From NCBI GenBank assembly GCA_963575745.1, contig CAUYUJ010009557.1:577005-641004 (forward strand): a stretch of 64,000 nt of DNA. The letters run 5' to 3'. Position 1 is the first letter of the stretch. The number at the start of each line of letters is the position of its first letter. Of the stretch, positions 53,630 to 62,904 are shown in pieces. Position numbers and translations under genes: made by a program. The DNA is from Prorocentrum cordatum. Lineage: Eukaryota > Sar > Dinophyceae > Prorocentrales > Prorocentraceae. A model generated the notes under the pieces. That model ran no database searches and had not been told where the DNA came from. It saw nothing but the letters and a program-made list of their open reading frames with translations.

Positions 53630-54110
53630 CGTCGCCGCCGCCGCGGGCGTGTTCGGCGTGAGCGGTGGCAGCAGCGTCGTCGTCGTCGGCGTCACCGTCC
53701 TCGGCGGCGGCGTCGTCGGCGCCGCCTGCCGTCGGCGCCAGTCCCGTCAGCGACGTCGTCGTCGTCGGCGTCACCGACCTCCGCTTCGGCGCGTCGGCGG
53801 TGGCTGCCGGCCGCAGGTGGCGAAGTCGGCGTCGTCGTCGTCGGCGTCGTCGGCGCCGGCGTCGTGGGCGTCGTGGGCGTCGTCGGCGCTGGCCGCCCCG
53901 CCGCGGCGCCTCTCGGCGGGCGAACTGTGCGGCCACGGCGCGGGCGGCTCGCGGCTCCCGCCACCGGGCCCGCCGCGGGCAAGCCTCAGTGGGGGGGGGA
54001 GCGCCGAACGCAAGCGCCGTCGCCTCCTGACGCCGCCGTCGCCGACCGCCGCCGCTGCCGTCGCCACAGCCCGTCGCCACCGTCTTCGTCGGCGCCGTCG
54101 TCTGGATGCC
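53630..54110. repeat. (CGTCGG)n/(CGT)n compound repeat
   Basis: 'gtcgtcgtcggcgtc' and 'gccgccgtcgccg' steps over about 480 bp keep all frames open. Confidence 0.75.
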
Positions 54111-54187
54111 CCCGTTGCCGACCCTCGAGTGCAGTCAGACCTGGGCCAGAAGATCATCCCTCAAGAACATCCCTCAACATCTCTGTC

Positions 54188-54308
54188 GGCCGAAGCAAAC
54201 AGAGCATCTCAGAGTACCCGTCCCAGGATGCGCAAGAACGTTCAACAAACACGACGAACATCAGGGCACCCTCCACGAGCCGACCTCGATCTCATAACTC
54301 GGTCCGAC
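54188..54308. repeat. Dispersed repeat R3, copy 3
   Basis: 'gatgcgcaagaacgttc', 'acacgacgaacatcaggg', 'gagccgacctcgatctcat' and 'ctcggtccgac' match copies 1 and 2 with more differences. Confidence 0.65.
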
Positions 54309-55545
54309 TGTGTGGAGGCTGCCGGTGCCGACCGTCGCCGCTGCCGTCGCCGCCGTCCTCGGTCGCCATCGCTGTCGCCGTCGGCTTCTTCCGTCGCCGT
54401 CGACGCCGTGGCGACAGGGGGGGCCAGTCAGGAGGACCCCCCAGGCGGGGCGCCCGATAACGGCAGAAGTCGTGAGCACGCCCTATAGGGGCTCTCAAGC
54501 ATACCTGGGGCCAAGAATGGTTTCAAGAGGGGGGGGGGCTCCAGGTTCACATCTCTCTTTTAGCTACCTGCGCCTCCGCCCCATCTTTTTTGGTATCATG
54601 ATCCCTCACCCCTCCGTTTTTTATGTGTTCAATCCTCCCTCTCTTCTCCCCCTCCTTCCTGCACCCACCCCCTCTTCTCCCCGTCGCTCGCGGAAGCGAG
54701 CCAAGGGAGAGAGAGGGGGAGAAGGGGAACGAGGAGGACGAAGCGCAGGGCAGGGACGACTTACTTATTGAGCCTGGTAGCTTGGGCCTACGCGGCTCCT
54801 ATCTGAACAATTGTCCTGCCCTCCGCCCCAAGCAACTGCTTGCTCCCTCTCAGTCCTCCCGTACTCATCCTCCGGATGCTCGCAGGTCAGCCTCTCCCAT
54901 CGTCCTTCCTCCGCATACTTGTCCTCGACATCCTCTTTTCCACCAGCGCGAAGTAAACATCGGGACAGAGGCGGGGAATTCGAGTCGCATCGAAAACTAC
55001 GACGCACTAAATAAGCGGATCACCCCGTCCACGCGTCACTATGACAATGATGAGCACTGTGAAGCGCCCGTTCGGGCACGTATTAACCAAGGACATTGTA
55101 AGACCGTTCGGCCCCGCCTCACTGTGTTACGTGTTCAAACGACGGCATGCTGAAGGTACTGTGTGCCCAGAGGTGGGTAAAACTTCATGTGTAATCAGAC
55201 CGTCTTCAGGATTGTGTTCATACGCCTTGCACCGTTCCTCCTTCCCTTCCCAGAATCAGGCAAACATCAAATGGGAAATCGCATCGAATCGGAACGTGCG
55301 TCAAATCGGGTTGCATCAGCAGGGAACCATACTCGACTCGGACCGGCCACGCCAAGATGAACAACCGCGCCGCGCGAAATCGGGCCGCAGCGGATCGCCC
55401 AAACAACTCGGGTTCGAAGCGGGTCGGGCTGGGCAGAAGAAATACCCAATCTGGTCGACTAGATCGACATAGACCCTGCAAGGGCGACAGCATCACAACG
55501 AGACCCTGTCAGTTTCCCGTGTCAATTTCCTATGGGAGCTGCACC
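54309..55545. other. No gene seen
   Basis: No recognisable coding motif. Repeat R8 has a weak partial match at 55550-55600 just downstream ('tatatccagta', 'gggccctctcccgtggggc'). Confidence 0.4.
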
Positions 55546-55872
55546 TATATATCCAGTAAGGCATCTGGGCCCTCTCCCGTGGGGCTTCGCAACAAAAAAC
55601 AACAGGACAACGTATACCGTGTAAATTTCCGGCCAGCTCTGGGCGACAGGAAATGAAAGACATCTTCGCACTGCGTTTGGGTCGCAATTTGCAACAAAGA
55701 GGCCGACACACATGACGTAACATTAAGGACATGTTCCCGGCCCCGACCCCATGCCGTGGCCGCTCGTTCTTCGACGGCCCTGGGCCCAACAACGGCCCCC
55801 CAGCACGACCCGTCGCGTTTTTCCCTCCCCTGGGGTTTGACGAGTCTGGCGGGGCTGGGACGAAGATGAAAT

Positions 55873-55922
55873 CGCTCCGGAGCGCTCCGGAACGCTCTCA
55901 GAGCGTTTCGGAACGCTCTGAG
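55873..55922. other. Overlapping short palindromes
   Basis: 'ccggagcgctccgg'-like and 'aacgctctcagagcgtt' inverted repeats, with 'cggaacgctct' occurring twice. Confidence 0.55.
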
Positions 55923-56169
55923 AAGGCCACGGCGCCCGATATATGCTCCAGAGCCGCCAGGTTTCAGAGGCTTTCGCTTTGATCATCACACCCGATAGTC
56001 TCGGCTTCGTCTTGCCGAGACCAGCGCGTGGGGTGGGCGCCGAGCCCCATGGCTGCCCAACGGGCAGGCTACGCCAGGGGAGCGCGCCCCCCTCTCGGGG
56101 GCCAGCTCGGTAATGCCGTCACGGGGCTCTCGTCGCTGCCCGCAGCCCCCGAGACTTTCGCTCGGGAGC

Positions 56170-56400
56170 CCCCGTCCCTGCGGGCGAGATACCTGTATGT
56201 TTCAAAATCCTCCTCTGCGTCTTGGACTCTCTGGGGAGGGGCGCCACGAGGCCGATGCACAGCGGATGGGGATAGAACTCGAGCCTCTGGGGTCCAGCTT
56301 TCTTTTGCCCAAATCAATATCCACAGCGCCTCTGGCTTATGGGGAAGGGCGGCAAGACCTCCAAGACGCACCAGATGTAGATACAACTTTTGCTTTCGGA
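56170..56400. mobile_element. Family R8, two degraded copies
   Basis: 'tctgcgtcttggactctctg' (from 56213) and 'atatccacagcgcc' with 'agacgcaccagatgtagata' (56310-56383) echo the R8 arms and loop, partly in inverted order. Both are more diverged than the copies at 25.5 and 42.5 kb. Confidence 0.45.
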
Positions 56401-56479
56401 GGCAACTACTGGGAGGTCTTCGTCGGAAGGAATAAGGAGGATTAGCCCCATTGGGGGGCTGTTGCGCCAGAGTGGGCCT

Positions 56480-56575
56480 CGGACCAAGCGGGACTAAGCC
56501 GGATTAAGCGGAATTAAACGGGATTAAACCGGATCGAGCTGGATTAACCGGGATGAAACCGGATTAGGCGGGATT
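56480..56575. repeat. ~12-bp 'ggattaaaccgg' minisatellite
   Basis: Steps 'ggattaagcgg', 'gaattaaacgg', 'gattaaaccgg' and 'gattaaccggg' recur. Confidence 0.85.
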
Positions 56576-56756
56576 CCGGACCAGGGCTAAATCAGAATTT
56601 GACCTCCCAGGAATTGCATCCGAATCGAAGTACCCCTGGCCCACGGTGCCCCCCAGTATTTCTTCGAGGAAGGCCCCCACTCGGGCTCCCGAACAAAACC
56701 CGTTAAGGCCCAGGGCGGGGGAACCCAACATCCAACCGAGAAGTCGGACCCGCGAT

Positions 56757-56885
56757 CGACATGAATCGGATCGGCGGAAATCGGCAGCCAATGCGGGAAA
56801 CATAAATTCGACTGACATCGGCAGGGTGGTATGGGACGCACAAAGACATAGTAGTATTATACGTTGTCCTTGGAGGCGCGCGTCC
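56757..56885. mobile_element. Family R10 copy 2 and R9 foldback copy 2
   Basis: 'gaatcggatcggcggaaatc' (56763-56782) matches 42044-42063. From 56832, 'gggacgcac' and 'agacata' lead to 'ttgtccttggaggcgcg' and 'cgtccg', in the same layout as 27863-27915 but with weaker inner pairing. Confidence 0.55.
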
Positions 56886-57040
56886 GACCCCAAAATATAC
56901 TATAACCGACCACGGGCGACAATAATCACCGGGGGATAATAAAGTTCGGGGTTCTGAAATGGAAATAAGAGGATATCCCCGGGGTCGGTAAGTTCTGATG
57001 ATGATGACGATGACGAAGATGGTGACGAAAATGGTGATCC

Positions 57041-57240
57041 TGGGCGCTCGGTACAAGGCTGAATCGAGAGATCCCGAGACGCGTGGCTACACGACTTGCC
57101 AGCAGGCGCCCGGCACAAGGCTGACTCGAGAGATCTCGAGGCTCGTGGCTACGCAACTTGCCAACAGGCGCTCGGCACAAGACTGACTCGATAGACCTCG
57201 AGGCTCGTGCCTGCATTTTGCCAGCACAAGAGGGGTCCTT
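57041..57240. repeat. 62-bp tandem repeat, three copies
   Basis: Units start at 57053, 57115 and 57177 with 'acaaggctgactcgagaga' and contain 'cgtggctac' and 'cttgccagcaggcgc'. The third is truncated. The array overlaps the 3' end of the last minus-strand coding segment, whose C-terminus therefore repeats 'RGLSSQSCAERLL'. Confidence 0.9.
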
Positions 57241-57668
57241 GGCCGATCCAGGCAACAAAAACCTCGCTTGCGCTGGACTCCGAACCGCTCTCCCACGCAA
57301 GCACGGGATCCTTTGGAGGGGGGCCCCTGGCAATCCTCGAGGCCTCTTTTCTGCTTGGACTTGTCCTTCTTCTTGGCGTCCTTCTCCGATTGCTTCAGCT
57401 GCTGGAACTTCCACCAGAAGCTCTCGCGCGCCTTCGGCGGCCTGCCTGCGAGCTTCGCCATTGCCACGCCTCTGCTGAGGTTCTCGAGCGAGGCCTCGCC
57501 GCCAGTCGCGCCCGTCTCGCGCTGCCACTTGCGCGCGCTCTTGCTCAAGAACTGGCCCGCGAACTTAGGCGCCCACCTGTTCTTTCGAGCATATGCCCGC
57601 GAGGACTCGATCATTTCCTGGAGGGCGCGCGGGGGCTGGATATCCTTGATCATGTCCTCGGGCTGCCT
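57087..57668 (-). CDS. Unrecognised basic protein, C-terminal segment
   Basis: Opens in frame near 57668, one base out of step with the segment before it, and runs to a stop at 57087. It reads 'PEDMIKDIQPPRALQEMIES', 'RWAPKFAGQFLSKSARKWQR' and 'QQLKQSEKDAKKKDKSKQKR': amphipathic helices, then a Lys-rich stretch that could act as a nuclear signal or bind nucleic acid. After about 57240 the frame passes through the 62-bp repeat, so the natural stop may lie earlier or be created by the repeat. The single-base break suggests sequencing error, a very short intron or pseudogene decay. Function unknown. Confidence 0.5.
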   Translation of the reverse strand, partial: RQPEDMIKDIQPPRALQEMIESSRAYARKNRWAPKFAGQFLSKSARKWQRETGATGGEASLENLSRGVAMAKLAGRPPKARESFWWKFQQLKQSEKDAKKKDKSKQKRGLEDCQGPPSKGSRACVGERFGVQRKRGFCCLDRPRTPLVLAKCRHEPRGLSSQSCAERLLASCVATSLEISRVSLVPGACWQVV

Positions 57669-59022
57669 GAAACGTCCTGCGGGTCGTCGGTGGGCTCGAG
57701 GTCCAGCTCTCGGAGCTCCAGGAGGCGAGGGTCCTCGTCCTGCTCGCAGCCCCTCGGCAAGTCGTCGTTGTGGAAGCAGTTGCCGTCGAGGGCGCTCCAC
57801 TCGGGCACTGGAGGCACGCCCTCGGGCCAGCTCTGGATGCCCTCGAGGCGCTCCCTCGCCAGGCTGTTCCCGATGCCGCGGCCGGGCTCGATGGAATAGC
57901 TCCACGGCCCCATGTCCGCGACGACCTTGAGCTCGCCTTGCTCCGTCGGCCAGACCGCGAGCATTCGATTGGCTCGCAACCCTTGGAGCGGCACCGCGCC
58001 CTTGTTCTGCTCGCGGAAGCGGGCGTGGGCCTCGGAGACGCAGTAGAGGCACTCGAAGGGCCCCCATTGCGTCGGGGACTTGCACTGCTTCTGGGGCTCG
58101 CCCTTGGCCTTCTGGATCCAGACTTGCCCCATGGCCCAGCGCATCCCGCCCTTGGCCTCTCGGATCTTGGCCTCGAGCTGGCCGCGCTCGCGGGTGCCGG
58201 GCCTTGAGCTCGTGACGTCGGGGGCCATGGGCGCGTGGATGACATGATTGAGCCACGCTCGGGGCGTCGCTGCCTCGGCCCACTGGCTCGAGAGGCAGCC
58301 TGCGAACGCGAGGCGCTGGCCGCGCTCCTGCTCGATGAAGTCGATGGTCCAGCGTGCCGCCGGCTCGTCCGCCCAGGCGCTCGGCTGCCCCCGCGCGTCG
58401 ATAGCCTCGAAGACCCTCGCGCGGTCCGCCTCGGAGAACTCGGGCAGAGCGTCGCGCCAGCCCTTGATCAATGCTCCTACGGGGGGCTCGCCTACTCGGA
58501 AGCGCTCCGCCTCGCCATCGCGCAGCTCGCTCGCAGGTGACCCGCGCCGCCAGGTGCCCTCCTCGAGGTTCATGTCGCTGACTCGGCAGTGCCTGGCGCA
58601 GGGGGCAAGGGGCGCGCCGCGCTTCCTGGCGGACTTCGGCCCCCTGCCCGGGCCCAACCAGTTCTCGACCGCGGAGATGTGGATGAGGGTGATCCTGCAC
58701 GTGTCCCCAGCGCCCGAAGAGGCCTGCCCCGCTTGCGCCTTGAGGTCGAGGTGCTCGGCCAGGTACTTGGCCTTCTCCGCCACGTAGGCTGCCTCGTCCT
58801 TCTCGGACTGCGTCTCGCGGCGCTTGCGGCGGAGGTTATGGACGCGCGCATTGGCGCCTGCGCGCCTGCCCCTCGCCCAGGAGCTTGAGCCTGACGACCG
58901 CTCCCGACGACGGCGGCGTCGACGACGACCGCGCTCGCGCCGCCCCTGCGCTGGGCGAAGGTCTCGGGGCCCCCGGCGAAGAGGCCGGGGGCCTCGGAGC
59001 CGCCCCTCGCCAACAGGCGCAC
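57669..59022 (-). CDS. Unrecognised protein, large central segment
   Basis: The most convincing coding frame in the window outside retroelements, about 400 mixed, acidic-leaning residues down to 57650. Samples are 'DEAAYVAEKAKYLAEHLDLK', 'EPPVGALIKGWRDALPEFSE', 'PRAWLNHVIHAPMAPD', 'WGPFECLYCVSEAHARFREQ' and 'PPVPEWSALDGNCFHNDDLP'. One C-x2-C-like pair is present ('CLYC'). No domain is recognised. The start is unclear: the first ~50 codons before 58870 read better in a neighbouring frame ('GLFAGGPETFAQRRG'). A (TAC)n tract lies just upstream, so an intron boundary near 59020 is plausible. Confidence 0.55.
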
Positions 59023-59039
59023 GAACCTCGCGGTCGTGG

Positions 59040-59112
59040 TAGTAGTAGCTACTCGTTCGTAGGAGTGGTAGTAGTACGACTACGACTACGACTGCGACCA
59101 CTACTACTACTA

Positions 59113-59149
<37 letters not shown>

Positions 59150-59385
59150 GACTACTACTACTACTACTACTACTAAAATTCATAGTTATAGAAGTTCCTG
59201 GTATGAACTAGTAGACGTAACACAAGGAGTAGTAACAGCTACTCAAAATAGTAAGAGTTCTGGGTGCTGTTTACTAGTAGTAGTCGGTCGCACCATTTCT
59301 CTTAAATTTTGATGTAACTTACCAGTAGTAATACTTACGAGTCGTAGTCGCACTGATACTAATACTGGAACTAACATTTACTAGC

Positions 59386-59420
<35 letters not shown>

Positions 59421-59431
59421 CAGTAGTAGTC

Positions 59432-59485
<54 letters not shown>

Positions 59486-59860
59486 CTAGTCGTAGTAGTA
59501 GTAGTAGTAGTGGAAGTAGTAGTAGCTACTCGCAGCAGTACTTACTAGTAGTGGTTGGATTCGTAGGACTGAGAGTAGCAATTAATAGTTGCTGGTCGTA
59601 GTAATAATAACTAGTTGTACTCTCGGGTAGTAGTAAGTACTAGTAGTAGTGGTAGTACTAGTTCTTCGTAGTATTCACAAATAGTAGTAGCCCCTAGTAG
59701 TAGTAGTAGTAGTAGCAGTAGTAGTAGTAGTAGTAAGAAGAAGAAGAAGAATAAGAGTAGTACTAGCACGAGTAGCTACTGGCAGCAGTACTAGTAGCAG
59801 GTACTAGTAGTTCGTTATTAGTACCACTGCTGCGAAACATATTACTAATACTACTAATAC
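59040..59860. repeat. (TAC)n/(TAG)n microsatellite region, possible intron
   Basis: 'tactactac' at 59095-59175, 'tagtagtag' at 59385-59515 and 59690-59740, with variants between. On the minus strand it lies between two coding segments. 'ggcaggttgta' at the upstream edge could be a GT donor (inference). Stops in all minus frames rule out continuous coding. Confidence 0.8.
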
Positions 59861-60724
59861 AACCTGCCGGCCGTGGCCCAGGTCAGCTTGGCCTTGCCCT
59901 TGCTGCACGTCTGCTCCCTCTGGTCGGCAGGGCGCTGACCCTTGCGCCCGCCCGCGTTCAGCCTCGGGGTGGTGAGCTCGCCCACCCGCTGCATGTCTTT
60001 CTTGCGCGTCTGGGTGATCCGGAACGTACTCAGGCGCATGGTCACCCTCTTGAGGATCTCGGCGCTGTAGCTCTTGTGGCCGATCTTCTGCAGGTGAAGC
60101 GGCTTGTCCTGCTCGAAGGCCATCTCGTAGCGCAGCCTGCTTAGGCTGGTCTTCTCCCTGACCTCGTGGCCGTGCTCGCGCCCCCGCTTGGACCGGCACT
60201 CCAGGCGGTGCACGGTGCCCTCGAGCGGGCGCTTGGAAGCGACTTCACCTGGGACCTCGCGGGGCAGTCTGGCGCCTCGGCCCCTCTCGCGCCTGAGCTG
60301 GTTCACCCGGGCGCGCCCGCGGCCCCCGAGGCCGTTCTTGCCGACCCTCGCCGTGGCAACCTTCTTCTCGGGGGAAACCCGAAGGTCGTGCCATCGGGCA
60401 ACCGTGTCGTGGCCCCAGCGGCACTTGTCCTGCAGCTCGGCCTGCGCTTGAGTGGGCAGGGAGGCGGACTTCTCGACGTTGTGCTCGTCCGCGTGCTCGC
60501 TCCAGTCGAGGTGGATCTGGAGCTTGAAGTGCGGCGTTGGGCCTCGTCGCAGCGCGGGCGCAGCTCGGGGTTTGCGCGTTCCCTTGTACTCCTTTTTCGC
60601 GCCCTGGGGTCCGCCGCCCTTGCCGAATACTCGCTTGGCGCCTCGGCCAAGATCGCCCTGGGCGAGGGCCTTGCCCCCGGCGCTCGCAGGCCCTCGGCGC
60701 GCGGCCGCGACTCGCTGATAGTAT
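59861..60724 (-). CDS. Unrecognised basic protein segment
   Basis: One minus frame stays open from a stop at about 60724 down to a stop near 59854, roughly 285 codons. It reads 'RVFGKGGGPQGAKKEYKGTR', 'PTPHFKLQIHLDWSEHADEH', 'RLRYEMAFEQDKPLHLQKIG' and 'SYSAEILKRVTMRLSTFRIT'. It is rich in Arg and Lys with scattered acidic residues. There is no ATG near the start, which suits an internal exon; 'tactatcag' at its upstream edge could be a splice acceptor. No family is recognised. It may belong to the same gene as the segments on either side. Confidence 0.5.
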
Positions 60725-61299
60725 TACAGTCGACTCGCGTAGTAAGGATGCGCGGTAGAGCTGCAAGGCCCTTAGAAGGCCCAGGGATGGGCCGAAGGGG
60801 CAATCATGCAAGGGTGGCCAACTAAACTCGGCAAGATTGCTCATCCTGACCACGCGGGTTGACTTTAATACTACTAGTAGGATTACGAGCAGGAAGCAAG
60901 TAGGAGCTCGATTAGGAGTAGGAGTACGAACACACAGAGAATAATAAGGGTGGGAGACGGAAGGGAGAAGAGGATGGCCCAAGGATCGATTTCCCCCAAC
61001 AAATTGATTTGGGACTTTAAGTTTGAATGCGTATATAGAAACACATTCTTTCAAATCGTTTTCCATCTCGCGCGTGGCCCAGCGGGAGACTAAAATGCAA
61101 CCCGGGGATAGACGAGCTCGGACCCACGTGGCGGCGGGGGGGGGGGGGGGGAGGGAAGGAAGAAGGAAGTGGAAGATAAGGCAGAAGAATTTTGAAACTG
61201 TTGCTAGTCAACGCGAAGCGCGAGCAACTTCGACCCGAAAGAGGAGACGGAAGAGGAGCATAAGAAGAAGGAGGAAGAAGAGGAAGAGGAACATAAAGA
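60725..61299. other. No coding seen; G run and GA-rich stretch
   Basis: A G run lies near 61137-61150 and 'gaggaagaagaggaagagg' near 61270-61300. On the minus strand this is a candidate intron between coding segments. Confidence 0.4.
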
Positions 61300-61585
61300 T
61301 GAGGAGGAGGCACCCTGCTCGGCCGTCTCAGCCTCGAGCCACTTGGCCTCGAGTTCCTTGCGGGAACTCGCAGCAGACTCGGCTGCCTCGTAGGGCGAGG
61401 TTCTCAGCTTCCCGCGCAAGCGCGGGGCCGCGGGCGGCGAAGTTCCCAAACCCCAGAGGCTCGACGAGCTTGTCTGCCTCGCTGAAAATCTGCAATGGCT
61501 CGAAACGCAAATTCTCGAGCCAACGTGGCCACGGAAAGTTGTAAGCTTCTGGCGGTTGTTGGCGCGCCCTGATTCGATTATTGCC
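61300..61585 (-). CDS. Unrecognised coiled-coil segment, frameshifted
   Basis: One minus frame reads 'PPEAYNFPWPRWLENLRFEP' and 'LQIFSEADKLVEPLGFGNFA'. After a one-base break near 61400 it continues 'YEAAESAASSRKELEAKWLE', then 'AETAEQGASSSS' into a GA-rich tract. Heptad-like Ala, Leu and Glu spacing suggests a coiled coil. Neighbours upstream and downstream on the same strand look like parts of one protein. Function unknown. Confidence 0.4.
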
Positions 61586-61614
61586 GTTGCCTTCTTGTTG
61601 CCATCGTTGTGTTG

Positions 61615-61850
61615 TTAGCTTGTCGCTGGGCTTATGGGTGCTCGCTTATTGCTAGTGCTTGTTTGTTGCTGTTGTGGTTTGCGATTGCATCTGTTGCGGG
61701 TGTTGCTGCTGAGCTTGCTGTTGCTCTTGCTGTTGTTGGTAGTGCCGTTGTTGTGTTGGTTGCTGTTGCTGCTGTTTTTGTGGCCGCTTTTGCTTGCGCG
61801 CGTTGTGCTGCTCCCGTGTTATTGTGTTATTGCTGTCGTCGGTTGTGTTG
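61615..61850. repeat. (TTG)n/(CTG)n tract, poly-Gln on the minus strand
   Basis: Plus-strand 'ttgctgttgttg' runs translate on the minus strand as Gln-rich ('QQQQQPTQQRHYQQQQEQQQ'). This could be a coding poly-Gln stretch or an intron microsatellite. The Leu-rich plus-strand frame is an artefact. Confidence 0.7.
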
Positions 61851-61857
61851 CTCTGGC

Positions 61858-62493
61858 TCATGTCTCTTGTTTTTCGTTTCTCCGGCGCCCTCGAGGCCAG
61901 GGGCCGCCTCGCCGAGAGCCCCCAGCACCTCGTCCCCACTCTGCCCGAAAGCACCTCGCACAGAGCCCCCAGCGGCTCGCGAGGTGCCTCAAGGCTGAGT
62001 CAGGACTCGGAGCCGAGGCTGGATGCGAACCAGGGCTCGGCGGCGGGTGCAAGGCATCGCGCTGCCTCGTCGTTGCGGGCATGCAGAGGCGCCTGCTCTT
62101 CCCCTCGGGGCCGAGCATGCGTTCGTTTCTGCAGGAGCCCTTCTTGTCCTCCAGCTTGGCCATCTTGTCATCCTGCTTGGCCCCCAGCTTGACGCTCATG
62201 CCCTCCAGCTTGACCTCGAGCTTGACCTTCTTGTCCTCTAGCTTCTTGCAGTCGGGGCTCTTGTCCTCGGGCCCGCTGGCGCCCATCCACCAGCGCGGTG
62301 GTGGTTTGCGTCTCCCCGTGCTGTTCGTAGGCGTCCTCGGCCTTCACCTCCTCGAAGTCCTCGGCCTGCGCGCCCCCTGGCGCCCGCTCGTCGCCCTGCG
62401 TTTGCTCGCCGAGGGACATCGGCGAGACGGCGCTCTCGCCGCCCGACCGCTCGGCAAAAAAAACCGGCGACCGTCGCTGTCCGACTCGGCCAT
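61858..62493 (-). CDS. Unrecognised protein, N-terminal segment
   Basis: An ATG at 62493 begins 'MAESDSDGRRFF'. The frame then breaks at a run of eight A on the plus strand (62456-62463). Coding-like sequence resumes as 'GGESAVSPMSLGEQTQGDE' and 'AEDFEEVKAEDAYEQHGETQ', and breaks again near 62285. It continues 'KKLEDKKVKLEVKLEGMSVK' and 'GAKQDDKMAKLEDKKGS'. The Lys/Glu/Leu pattern is a strong coiled-coil candidate. The remainder to 61858 is Pro/Arg-rich and less credible; another frame ends 'ALGEAAPGLEGAGETKNKRH'. The acidic opening suits a real N-terminus. No family is recognised. Confidence 0.5.
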
Positions 62494-62559
62494 GGAGCGC
62501 CGCGTCGTCGGCTGGCTCGGAATGCTTGAGCCTGAATTGACCGCGGTTGTGATTTGCTC

Positions 62560-62890
62560 TTGTGGTTTGTCGTGTTGCTGTTGTTGTTTGTCTGATTGCT
62601 TGTGCTCGTATTGTTTGCCTGATTGCTCTCTGTTGTTTGTGCAGCTGTTGCTTGTGCTCTCGTTGATTGTGTTATTGCTGTTGTGGCCTGCTGCTGCTGC
62701 TGATTTGCTGGTTGCTGTTGCTGTCGTGGCTGCTGTTGTGTGTGCTTTTGTTGTTGCGTGAATTTGTGAGTGTGAGTGTGAGTGGGTGTGTGTGTGTTAG
62801 CGTGTGTGTGAGTGTGTTTGAGTGTGCGAAAATGCGAGTGCGCGAGTGCGCGCGCGCTGGTGCGTCTGCGCGCGCGCGCGTTTGCGCGTG
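62560..62890. repeat. TTG/TGCTG, GTGT and GCGC compound microsatellite
   Basis: 'tgttgctgttgttg' to 62755, 'gtgtgagtgtg' at 62765-62830 and 'gcgcgcgcg' at 62845-62885. Upstream of the minus-strand ATG at 62493, so on that strand it would lie in the promoter or leader. Confidence 0.9.
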
Positions 62891-62904
62891 AGCAAGCGAC
62901 CGCC

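Noticed and set aside
53508-54488. Overlapping 190-370-codon frames
   Set aside because: All run through the CGTCGG compound repeat and give Val/Ser or Arg or Asp runs.
58248-58787. Plus-strand frame of about 180 codons opposite the unknown gene
   Set aside because: A shadow of the better minus-strand frame, Ala/Arg/Ser-rich with no motif.
61634-62761. 375-codon plus-strand Leu/Val-rich frame resembling a membrane protein
   Set aside because: It is the complement of a poly-Gln/coiled-coil minus-strand stretch plus TTG microsatellites. The Leu runs come from 'ctgttgttg' repeats.
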